Shown here: positions 38,863 through 45,750 of the stretch, one piece after another | Numbering within the stretch: position 1 is the stretch's first letter | Layout of the letters: each line of letters starts with the position of its first letter | Assembly (NCBI GenBank): GCA_038320885.1 | Contig: JBBQER010000019.1 | Span: 1 to 46,578, forward strand | DNA: 46,578 bases | From: JBBQER01 sp038320885 | GTDB lineage: Bacteria > Actinomycetota > Acidimicrobiia > IMCC26256 > PALSA-610 | Direction of reading: 5' to 3' | Position numbers and translations under genes: made by a program | Notes under the pieces: generated by a model | What the model saw: only the letters and a program-made list of their open reading frames with translations | What the model was told of the DNA's origin: nothing | Databases searched by the model: none

Positions 38863-39582
38863 CGGCTGCGCCAGCACACCGCTACCGGGCAGGCGGCCCG
38901 ACAGGACGCGAATGAAATCGATGGCGTCGATGTCGACCCGCTCGCCGCCTTCGCCGTGGCTGAACTTGCCGCCGGCGGGCCCTTCGAGCACGAGCTCGAA
39001 CGCCTGGTCGTGAATCGACGCCCACTCCGCGACGATGTCGGCGACGAGTCGACCGTCGTGATCGGCGGTCAGGTGCATCTCCCGGCCGGTCGCCCCGCAA
39101 ATATCGATGCGGTGCGCCCACACGTCACGAGTGAAGCCGACGTCGAGGAGATACTTCAGCGGCGTCCAACCGATCGGCGGCCCGAACGGGATCGGCAGGT
39201 AACGCATCGGGGGCGGTGTCCGCCAGCGGCCCGTGACCGCCTTCGGCCCGATCGCGGCGAGTTGCGCGGCGATCTCCTCGTTCGACAAGTGCGCGCGCTC
39301 ACGGATCTGCAACTCGTTCATGCCGTCGACCCAGTGGTGCGAGTCGATCTCCTTGTTGAGCGGCACGCCGCGCCGCAGCTGGTGGAGGAACTGCGGGAAT
39401 GACGCCTGCGCGTCGCCGGAACCGAGGACGTGCAACGCGACCTTGCGGACGTCCCACGCCTCGCAATCGGTCGGCAGTGCCCACTCCGCCGTCGACAGCG
39501 AGCCGATCAGGTCGGCGACGCGCCGGAATTCCTCCTCGGCGAGCACACGCGCTTCGGGACGTCGGATCCGGTTCGCAGTCAT
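38851..39582 (-). CDS. Maleylpyruvate isomerase-family (mycothiol-type DinB fold) protein, first
   Basis: The product has 243 residues. The N-terminal four-helix bundle has EFRRVADLIGSLSTAEW, then PTDCEAWDVRKVALHVLG, the conserved W-x-V-x-x-V-x-x-H-x-L pattern of mycothiol-dependent enzymes. A C-terminal SCP2-like segment follows (HLTADHDGRLVADIVAEWASI). It may use mycothiol, the actinobacterial thiol, in detoxification or isomerisation. ATG 39582 overlaps the tetR stop by 4 bp, so it is the likely regulated partner of that TetR. Its 3' end overlaps the SecD-head gene by 12 bp, convergent. Confidence 0.85.
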   Translation of the reverse strand: MTANRIRRPEARVLAEEEFRRVADLIGSLSTAEWALPTDCEAWDVRKVALHVLGSGDAQASFPQFLHQLRRGVPLNKEIDSHHWVDGMNELQIRERAHLSNEEIAAQLAAIGPKAVTGRWRTPPPMRYLPIPFGPPIGWTPLKYLLDVGFTRDVWAHRIDICGATGREMHLTADHDGRLVADIVAEWASIHDQAFELVLEGPAGGKFSHGEGGERVDIDAIDFIRVLSGRLPGSGVLAQPLPL

Positions 39583-40163
39583 CGGCGGTTGTTCCTTTCC
39601 GTGACCTCGTCGAGGTACATGTCGGTAAGGCGGTTCAAGTGGCGGGTCCAGCGGTTGCCGTTGGGGTCGTTGGCGATCTGCGCGTCGACGAGTCCGGCGA
39701 CCATCGCGATGAAGCAGTCGACATCGCCCGGGCGCTCGAGCCCGGCGGCGTCGAGCACCTCGACCGCGCGAGCGAGCACGAGCTGGGCGTCGGCGTACGA
39801 CTCGGCCGAAGGCTCGAAGTCGGGTATCGGTCGCTGGAAGAGGAGTAGGTAGCGCGCAACGTCTTCGACCGCGAAGTTGACGAACGCGCGCATGAAGGTC
39901 TTGACCGCGGCGCGGGGATCGCTCGGAAGCTTGAGGCCGTCGAGCCGCTCGCGGAGCCGGCGGTTGCCGTCGGCGAACATCGCGTCGTAGAGCGCGTTCT
40001 TCGAGTCGAAGTACGAGTAGAGCGACGGCTGACGGATGCCGAGCTCGCGAGCGAGCGCGTGCAGCGAAAGCCCGCCGATGCCGTGGGTGCCCGCAAGCTT
40101 CCACGCGGCCGCGACGATCGCCGCCACCCGCTCCTCTCGACGCTGCGCCACGGTCCCTATCAC
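39579..40163 (-). CDS. TetR-family regulator with twin operators
   Basis: The product has 194 residues. The HTH is at about residues 10-52 (RVAAIVAAAWKLAGTHG, then RELGIRQPSLYSYFDSKNALY); the rest is a helical effector domain. The start GTG 40163 has TAGAGT 8 nt upstream, fitting leaderless transcription; GTG 40151 is an alternative. Two perfect 15-bp palindromes flank that -10 box, so autoregulation is likely. It is in one operon with the maleylpyruvate-isomerase-type gene (ATGA overlap) and divergent from a DinB-fold gene 66 bp away, which it may also control. Confidence 0.9.
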   Translation of the reverse strand: MIGTVAQRREERVAAIVAAAWKLAGTHGIGGLSLHALARELGIRQPSLYSYFDSKNALYDAMFADGNRRLRERLDGLKLPSDPRAAVKTFMRAFVNFAVEDVARYLLLFQRPIPDFEPSAESYADAQLVLARAVEVLDAAGLERPGDVDCFIAMVAGLVDAQIANDPNGNRWTRHLNRLTDMYLDEVTERNNRR

Positions 40164-40192
40164 TGATAGGAACTCTACCTATCGTCGATAGG
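40156..40192. promoter_or_regulatory. Twin palindromic operators around the tetR -10 box
   Basis: CCTATCACTGATAGG (40156-40170) and CCTATCGTCGATAGG (40178-40192) are perfect palindromes about single central bases, with centres 22 bp apart. Between them, on the minus strand, lies TAGAGT (40177-40172), 8 nt before the tetR start. A dimer of TetR on each site would cover promoter and start codon. The symmetry is direct; the bound protein is inferred from adjacency. Confidence 0.75.
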
Positions 40193-40229
40193 AGAATCAA
40201 GGCTTGGGATCGAGCCGTAGGGTGCGTCG

Positions 40230-40706
40230 ATGAGCGACCCGCGTTACGAGGTGCTCGCGGTCGGTGAGCGAGACATGTTGGAGGCGGTGCTCGACTTCCA
40301 TCGGGACGCCCTGGTTCGCAAGACCAGCAACCTCGGTGAGGACCAGCTCCGAGCGTCGCCGGTGCCGAGCGGGACGAACCTGATCGGGCTGGTCCACCAC
40401 CTGACGCGGGTCGAGGAGTGGTGGTTCGAAGGTTGCTTCGCCGGTCGACCTTTCGACGGTGACCCGCCTCATGAGCATCAGGCGCCCGCGGGTGCCACCT
40501 ACGAGGAGATCGTCGCGGGCTACCGCCGACAGTGCGATCGCAGCCGCGAGATCACACGAAACAGTCAACTCGACGACGTTGCGCAGGTTCTGTTCATGAA
40601 GCCGACGCTGCGCTGGGTTCTGGTCCACATGATCGAAGAGACCGCTCGCCACAACGGCCAGGCCGATGTCATCCGGGAGCTGACCGACGGAGAACTCGGC
40701 GAATAA
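40230..40706 (+). CDS. DinB-family (DUF664) protein
   Basis: This 158-residue four-helix-bundle protein of the DinB/DUF664 family has the likely metal-binding His residues in NLIGLVHHLTRVEEWWFEG (near 50-68) and HMIEETARHNGQADVIRE (near 132-150). Many relatives are metal-dependent thiol transferases or have no known activity. ATG 40230 has TAGGGT 6 nt upstream (40218-40223), a leaderless arrangement. It is divergent from tetR and 38 bp from the nearest twin operator, so that repressor may regulate it. Its fold is related to that of the maleylpyruvate-isomerase-type protein on the other side. Confidence 0.9.
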   Translation: MSDPRYEVLAVGERDMLEAVLDFHRDALVRKTSNLGEDQLRASPVPSGTNLIGLVHHLTRVEEWWFEGCFAGRPFDGDPPHEHQAPAGATYEEIVAGYRRQCDRSREITRNSQLDDVAQVLFMKPTLRWVLVHMIEETARHNGQADVIRELTDGELGE

Positions 40707-40750
40707 GCGCCGCCGACTCACGACGCGGGTGACGGAATACGATTTGGCAC

Positions 40751-41044
40751 GTGGAGGTCTATACGCCGATTCCCGACGACGTCGTACCCCGGACTTCTCC
40801 GCCGGTTCGGCGCACGGGATGGGTCATCCTGGGAATCGCGGTGGCGATGGTGGCGGTGTTGGTCCTGCGTTACGACCCGCAACCCGGTATGCGGTACTTC
40901 GGCACGGTGCAGACGCGATTCGGGCCGGCCGGCGTCGCGTGCGGCGGCGACACGGCACCGCGTTGCGGAGAGGCGACCGGCGTCGCGTTCGCGCAGTGCA
41001 CGCCGGAACTTCGGTCGTACTTCGACGACGTGCTCCGCAACTGA
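40751..41044 (+). CDS. Single-pass membrane protein with Cys-containing outer domain
   Basis: The product has 97 residues: a short Pro-rich cytoplasmic start, one helix (about 22-40, GWVILGIAVAMVAVLVL) and an outside domain of about 55 residues. That domain has three cysteines (ACGGD, RCGEA, QCTPE), two of which could form a disulfide. GTG 40751 has TACGAT 7 nt upstream, supporting a real leaderless gene. I recognise no family. The 132 bp after it hold no gene I can support. Confidence 0.6.
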   Translation: MEVYTPIPDDVVPRTSPPVRRTGWVILGIAVAMVAVLVLRYDPQPGMRYFGTVQTRFGPAGVACGGDTAPRCGEATGVAFAQCTPELRSYFDDVLRN

Positions 41045-41176
41045 TGCTCGCGCGCGTGCACTCCTGGGCAAGCAACCGCCGACCGGGGGCAAGTGGTACT
41101 TGACGTGTGGATGGCCGCCGAACGTACACGCCGGGCCGGCGGCCGTGCTCGAACCGAACAACTGACCGTCGCGGCA

Positions 41177-41596
41177 CTACGCGGGGGCGGGGATCGCTCC
41201 GAGCTGAGTCATCAGCGCCATCGCGTCGACGACGTTCCAGTGCTCGACCATCTTCCCGTCGCGCACGCGCACGATGTCGATCACGTCGAACGCGACTTCG
41301 GTTCCCGACGGCGGGATGCCCATGAAGTCGCCGCGGTGCGTTCCGTAGAACGTCTTGCGCGTGATGACGTTGTCGCCGTCGGCGAACTGCTGGTGAATCT
41401 CGCCGCGGAGATCGGGGAACGCCGCGAACAGCATGCCGAACAACGCGAGCACACCGGCGCGGTCGGGACTCAACGGACCGAAGGGCGAATGGTCGACGAA
41501 ATCGTCGGCCAGCAGCTCCTCGGCGACGGACACGTCGTGGCCGGTTTGATATTCCTCGACGAAGCGGCGAACCACGGCTTTGGCGGTATCGGACAT
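41177..41596 (-). CDS. SnoaL-like / ester cyclase family protein
   Basis: This 139-residue single-domain protein has the NTF2-like cone fold. It has VRRFVEEYQTGHDVSVAEELLADDFVDHSP (quoted in part: EELLADDFVDHSPFGP), FAAFPDLRGEIHQQFADGDNV and HRGDFMGIPPSGTEVAFDVID, which are typical of the SnoaL-like polyketide-cyclase relatives widespread in actinobacteria. Most have no proven reaction. ATG 41596 is preferred because GAGGAGG lies 6 nt upstream; the ATG two codons earlier abuts that site. A CrtA-like gene lies 64 bp upstream on the same strand. Confidence 0.88.
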   Translation of the reverse strand: MSDTAKAVVRRFVEEYQTGHDVSVAEELLADDFVDHSPFGPLSPDRAGVLALFGMLFAAFPDLRGEIHQQFADGDNVITRKTFYGTHRGDFMGIPPSGTEVAFDVIDIVRVRDGKMVEHWNVVDAMALMTQLGAIPAPA

Positions 41597-41660
41597 CTGC
41601 ATCCTCCTCGACGGACCGAGAGAGATTCGCCCCGGACCGCGACCGCGGATCACCGGCCCT

Positions 41661-42353
41661 TCAGGCGACGGGCATCCATGCGGCGCGCAGTGGGTTCTTG
41701 CCGGCGAGCTCGCCGTGCGAGTCGTACGGATGGAACCGGATGAACGTCTGTTGACTGTGGAACGGCTTCGCCTCCCCGGCCGCAACCGCTTCCGGGTGGC
41801 CGGGATCACTCTGGCCGTAGGCGTAGGTGGAGAGCGCCCGCGTCGATTCCCACAGAGAACATGTCGCGACGAACGACGGAGGACGCGCAAATCCGGTCGC
41901 CCAGATGAGGCCCGGTGCGCGCAGCACGCTCGCTTCGGCCTTCGCGCTCGTTCGCAGGAAGCGGATGGCCTGGCTCGAAATGAGTCGACCCATCGTGACG
42001 GCCGCGACCGGACCTTCGTGGTCGACCGCGCGCTGCGACGGAACACTCTCCGGGAGGCCGGGCCAGCCGCCGTAGGCGCGCAGCGGCGCCAGGCGCACAC
42101 GCCAGCCCGACGCGAGCTTCCCGGCCAGCGGGTGGTCGGCGAGGAAGCGGTCGAGGGCGCTGTCGTCGTCCCAGAACGCGACCAGCGCGGCCCGACCGAA
42201 TTGCACCGACGGCAGAAACGTGCTGCTGAGCGGCGCCGCCAGCCCGACGCCGGCGCTCCGTAACCCGGCGATCGAACCCGGCGCCGGCGCCTTGCGGGTG
42301 ATGGCCAGAGCCGAGCGGGCACCGACATCGGCGATGTGCACGGATGCGATCAT
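41661..42353 (-). CDS. Spheroidene monooxygenase (CrtA)-like protein
   Basis: The product has 230 residues. It has QFGRAALVAFWDDDSALDRFLADHPLA near residue 52 (quoted in part: AALVAFWDDDSALDRFLA) and ATGFARPPSFVATCSLW near 150. The end is TFIRFHPYDSHGELAGKNPL. This order matches the CrtA family of heme-dependent carotenoid oxygenases and their many non-carotenoid relatives. No carotenoid genes are in the window, so a related monooxygenase or stress role is as likely. ATG 42353 has GGGAGG upstream. It is divergent from a maleylpyruvate-isomerase-type gene. Confidence 0.8.
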   Translation of the reverse strand: MIASVHIADVGARSALAITRKAPAPGSIAGLRSAGVGLAAPLSSTFLPSVQFGRAALVAFWDDDSALDRFLADHPLAGKLASGWRVRLAPLRAYGGWPGLPESVPSQRAVDHEGPVAAVTMGRLISSQAIRFLRTSAKAEASVLRAPGLIWATGFARPPSFVATCSLWESTRALSTYAYGQSDPGHPEAVAAGEAKPFHSQQTFIRFHPYDSHGELAGKNPLRAAWMPVA

Positions 42354-42407
42354 GCGGCCTCCCGGGGTCGATGCAGTATTGATCCAGCCGCCCGCTCACG
42401 ACGAATC

Positions 42408-43088
42408 ATGCTCATGCGCACAACCTCTGCCGTGAACACGGATTACCGAGCACTCAAGACCGCCGAGCTGGCCGACTTCTCCGACTTCCTGCACAGCCTC
42501 ACCGACGCGCAGTGGGACGCGCCCTCGCTCTGCGCAGGCTGGAAGGTGCGTGACGTGGTCAGCCATCTCACGATCGGTTACACCGTCGGACTGCCGACCA
42601 TCGTGGGGCAGGTCATCAAGAGCCGCGGCAACGTGCCCAAAGGATCCGACGTCTTGTCGCGCACCTTCGGCCGCGATCACTCCCCCGCGCAAATCCTCGC
42701 GATGTTCGACGAGGGACGCGCGCAGCCCAAGGGCCTGGGTCGCATCGTGAAACCGCACGAAGGATTCGTCGATCATCTCGTGCACCAACAGGACTGCCGG
42801 CGCCCACTCGGTTTGCCACGCGTCATTCCGTTCGACCGCGCCCGCGCGCTCGTCGACGCGCTCCCTCGCGCCGGTGGTTTCGTCGCCTCGAAGCCGCGCG
42901 TCGCAGGTATGCGGCTCGTCGCCACCGACATCGACTACGCGGTCGGAACTGGTCCGGAGTTGCGCGGCACCGCCGAAGCACTCGCGCTCGCGGCGACCGG
43001 CCGTGAGATCGTGCTCGGTGAGCTCGCCGGCGACGGCGTGAAGGTGCTGATCACCCGGCTCGGAGGGGTGACCGTCCCCGCCGGATAG
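42408..43088 (+). CDS. Maleylpyruvate isomerase-family (mycothiol-type) protein, second
   Basis: The product has 226 residues from ATG 42408; ATG 42414 is equally possible. The N-terminal helical bundle shows the family pattern: FSDFLHSLTDAQWDAPSLC, then AGWKVRDVVSHLTIGYT, with the conserved Trp and His. It resembles the TIGR03083 group of actinobacterial proteins, thought to use mycothiol. Its TAG stop forms the first half of TAGCCT, a candidate -10 for the thioesterase 12 bp on. The substrate is unknown; with the thioesterase and kinase that follow it may form a catabolic operon. Confidence 0.88.
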   Translation: MLMRTTSAVNTDYRALKTAELADFSDFLHSLTDAQWDAPSLCAGWKVRDVVSHLTIGYTVGLPTIVGQVIKSRGNVPKGSDVLSRTFGRDHSPAQILAMFDEGRAQPKGLGRIVKPHEGFVDHLVHQQDCRRPLGLPRVIPFDRARALVDALPRAGGFVASKPRVAGMRLVATDIDYAVGTGPELRGTAEALALAATGREIVLGELAGDGVKVLITRLGGVTVPAG

Positions 43089-43091
43089 CCT
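43086..43091 (+). promoter_or_regulatory. Candidate -10 box TAGCCT built on an upstream stop codon
   Basis: TAGCCT lies 9 nt before GTG 43101, and its TAG is the stop codon of the upstream gene. No ribosome site is seen. It is the weakest of three such cases because of its 9-nt spacing. Confidence 0.35.
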
Positions 43092-43100
43092 CCGGCGCCG

Positions 43101-43967
43101 GTGGACGCCCTTACGTTCTTCGGCCTGCAACCGACGACCAACCCGAACTCGTGGCGAATGCCCGTGGTTCCGAGTTTGATCTCCGGAACCGGCGCGCTGT
43201 TCGGCGGGTGCGGCCTCGGCGCGGCCATCGAAGTGATGGAACAGGTAACGGGTCGTCCGTGCATCTGGGCGACCGCGCAGTTCCTCTCGTTCGCGCGTCC
43301 GCCGGCGACGCTCGAGCTCGACGTCGTCGAGGCCGTGCGCGGAAACCGGATCAGCCAGGCGCGCGTCATCGCACGCGTCGGCGACCGCGAGATCCTCACC
43401 GTCCTCGGCGCTCTCGGTCACCGTCCGGGAACCCTGAGCGGCCAGTGGGCGACGCGTCCCGACGTCCCGCCGCCCGCCGACTGCCCGCCGCGCCCGATGA
43501 TGAACCGTCATCAGGGCACGATCATGGATCGCTTCGAGTCGAAGCTCGCCGACGCCCGCCCGTACTGGGAGCTCACCGGCAGCCCCGGCTCAGGAAACGC
43601 CGCGCTCTGGATCCGGCTCCCCGAGCTCGTGGGAACGTCCGCCGCCACGCTCGCCGTTATCGGCGACTTCGTGCCGTTCGGCATCGGGCAGGCACTCGGC
43701 GCGCGCGCCGGCGGCAACAGCCTCGACAACACGCTGCGCGTCGCGCACCGCGTGCCGACGGAATGGGTGCTCGCCGACGTCCGGGTCCATGCGATCGCCG
43801 ACGGCTTTGGCCACGGGCTCGTGCACCTCTGGGCCGAAGACGGGACCCTGCTCGGAACCGCGAGCCAGTCGACGATCGTGCGTGAGCACACCGCGCCGGA
43901 ACCGGAAGCGCTCGATGACGTCCCGCTCACCGAACTCGAAGGCTCACTGGATCGCGACGGCCGATGA
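43101..43967 (+). CDS. Acyl-CoA thioesterase-like double-hotdog protein
   Basis: The product has 288 residues. The first hotdog has GALFGGCGLGAAIEVMEQVTG near residues 30-50 (quoted in part: LFGGCGLGAAIEVMEQ) and WATAQFLSFARPP. The second has VIGDFVPFGIGQALGARAGG, SLDNTLRVAHRVPTEWVLADV and HGLVHLWAEDGTLLGTASQS, the standard end of TesB-type proteins. It likely hydrolyses acyl-CoA. The start GTG 43101 is 12 bp after the preceding gene. A phosphotransferase gene begins 16 bp after its stop on the same strand. Confidence 0.88.
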   Translation: MDALTFFGLQPTTNPNSWRMPVVPSLISGTGALFGGCGLGAAIEVMEQVTGRPCIWATAQFLSFARPPATLELDVVEAVRGNRISQARVIARVGDREILTVLGALGHRPGTLSGQWATRPDVPPPADCPPRPMMNRHQGTIMDRFESKLADARPYWELTGSPGSGNAALWIRLPELVGTSAATLAVIGDFVPFGIGQALGARAGGNSLDNTLRVAHRVPTEWVLADVRVHAIADGFGHGLVHLWAEDGTLLGTASQSTIVREHTAPEPEALDDVPLTELEGSLDRDGR

Positions 43968-43983
43968 AGCGAGGATCGCGACT

Positions 43984-44949
43984 GTGAACGCGATCGACGA
44001 GCTCCTCGCCGGAGCTACCGAGCGAACGCAACTCGCGGCCGGAGACGGGAAGTCGGGCGTGCCGATCGAGCGCGTCGTGATCGACGGGCGGCGCTACATC
44101 GCCAAGCACATGGAGGTCGCCGGCGACTGGCTCGCCCGCGCGACCGGCGATCTCGGTATGCGCCAGTTGCTCCTCTGGGAGAAGGGCATGTACCAGCGCA
44201 TGCCCTCGTGTATCGATCCCGTCGTCGTCGCGGTCGCGCGTGACGGCCGGCGCGGCGTGCTCCTCATGCACGATGTCGGCGAGCACCTGGTGCCCGAAGG
44301 CGACGAACCGGTTCCGCCGGAGCAGCACCTCCGGTTCCTCGACCACCTCGCGGCGCTCCATGCGACCTTTTGGGGTTGGAACGACGACATCGGGCTCACC
44401 CCCGACGGCATTCGCTACGCGATGTTCGGCCCGAGCGTCGTGCGCGTCGAGACCAAGTTCGGCGACAGCCCCATCCCGCCACTCATCGGCCGGGGGCACG
44501 AGCTCCTGCGCGCGAGTGGCGCGCCGGGCGCGGCGATAGCCGTTGCGTTGCTCGACGATCCGGGTCCGCTGCTGGCCGCGCTCGCGCGAACTCCTCGCAC
44601 GTTCCTGCACGGCGATACGAAGATGGGCAACCTCGGCAGCCAACCCGACGGCCGCACGATCGCGATCGACTGGGCCTACGCCGGTCCGGGCGAAGCCGCG
44701 TCGGAGCTCACGTGGTACTTGGCGATCAACTCGGCGCGGCTGCCTCATTCGAAGGAAGACGCGATCGCCGCCTATCGCGTCTCGCTGGAAGCCCAGGGCA
44801 TCGACACCGAGCCATGGTGGGACGCGCAGATCGCGCTCGCGCTGCTCGGCGCGTTCGTGCAGTTCGGATGGGAAAAGGCGCTCGGCGGCGGCGACGAGCT
44901 CGCATGGTGGGATGCCCGCGCCGCGGAAGCGGAGCGCTACCTCGCGTGA
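43984..44949 (+). CDS. Phosphotransferase (aminoglycoside/choline kinase-like) family protein
   Basis: This 321-residue kinase-fold protein has the catalytic loop TFLHGDTKMGNL (near 203-214) with His-Gly-Asp, and the metal-binding IDWAYAGPGEAASELTWYL after it. The N-lobe has GRRYIAKHM, the likely ATP-anchoring Lys. It resembles the actinobacterial phosphotransferase/ecdysteroid-kinase-like enzymes rather than true resistance kinases. It should phosphorylate a small alcohol or amino sugar. GTG 43984 is the start; the upstream codons lie in the thioesterase gene. Its stop overlaps the methyltransferase start as GTGA. Confidence 0.85.
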   Translation: MNAIDELLAGATERTQLAAGDGKSGVPIERVVIDGRRYIAKHMEVAGDWLARATGDLGMRQLLLWEKGMYQRMPSCIDPVVVAVARDGRRGVLLMHDVGEHLVPEGDEPVPPEQHLRFLDHLAALHATFWGWNDDIGLTPDGIRYAMFGPSVVRVETKFGDSPIPPLIGRGHELLRASGAPGAAIAVALLDDPGPLLAALARTPRTFLHGDTKMGNLGSQPDGRTIAIDWAYAGPGEAASELTWYLAINSARLPHSKEDAIAAYRVSLEAQGIDTEPWWDAQIALALLGAFVQFGWEKALGGGDELAWWDARAAEAERYLA

Positions 44950-45746
44950 GCGACGGCGTCGAGCGCGAGCTCCGCGACACGTACAGCCGCGCGGCCGCGT
45001 CGTGGGCGACCGGACCGTCTCGCGTCTACCGCCTGCTGGCCGACACGCTCATCGCGTGCGTTCCCGACGTCGTCGATGGCGCGCGCGTGCTCGACCTCGG
45101 CGCGGGCACCGGCGTCGCGTCGGCGGCGCTGGCTCCCACCGGCGCGCGGGTGATCGCGGCCGATGTCGCTTACGGCATGCTGCGCCACGATGCGCAATCG
45201 CGACCCCCGGCGGTGTGCGCCGACGCCGCGCGCTTGCCGTTCCGCACCGATGCCTTCGACCATGTGGTCGCGGCGTTCGTGTTGAACCACGTCCCCGATC
45301 TGGTCGCGGCGCTCGCGGAGTTGGCTCGGGTCGTGCGCCCCGGCGGGTCGATCGCGGCGAGCAGCTTCTCGACCGGCCGCCAACATCCGGCCAAGGACGC
45401 CATCGGCAAGGTCGTCGACGCCGCGGGCTTCGTTCCGCCCGACTGGTTCGCGACCTTCAAAGCCGAACGCGAAGGGCCGAGTGGCAGCGAAGATACGTTC
45501 CGGCGTGCCGCGGAGGTGGCCGGTCTGAGTGGCGCGATCGTCCACGATCTCGACGTCGACGTGTCCACCGTCGGCGCCGACGGTCTCGCGTCGTACCGGC
45601 TCGGGATGGCGCAGATCCAGCCGTTCCTCGGGTCGCTCGACCCGGCGCAACGCGCAGAGACCGAGCGCGCGGCAGTGGCGGCCGCGGCGCCGTTCCTCGG
45701 CGTTCCGATGCCAATGCTCGCGCTCATCGCCCGCGTGCAAGGATGA
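44946..45746 (+). CDS. Class I SAM-dependent methyltransferase
   Basis: This 266-residue methyltransferase has the Methyltransf_11 fold. Motif I is VLDLGAGTGVASAAL (near 48-62), motif II is VIAADVAYGMLRHD, motif III is LPFRTDAFDHVVAAFVLNHV and the post-III segment is ARVVRPGGSIAASSF. It methylates a small molecule using SAM. The start GTG 44946 overlaps the phosphotransferase stop (GTGA). The next gene begins 4 bp after its stop, so phosphotransferase, methyltransferase and LLM oxidoreductase are one operon. Confidence 0.93.
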   Translation: MSDGVERELRDTYSRAAASWATGPSRVYRLLADTLIACVPDVVDGARVLDLGAGTGVASAALAPTGARVIAADVAYGMLRHDAQSRPPAVCADAARLPFRTDAFDHVVAAFVLNHVPDLVAALAELARVVRPGGSIAASSFSTGRQHPAKDAIGKVVDAAGFVPPDWFATFKAEREGPSGSEDTFRRAAEVAGLSGAIVHDLDVDVSTVGADGLASYRLGMAQIQPFLGSLDPAQRAETERAAVAAAAPFLGVPMPMLALIARVQG

Positions 45747-45750
45747 CGCA

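Noticed and set aside
41045..41176. Extra gene or RNA between the small membrane protein and the SnoaL-like gene
   Set aside because: Only 132 bp, no good start signal, no hairpin with a T-run and no motif.
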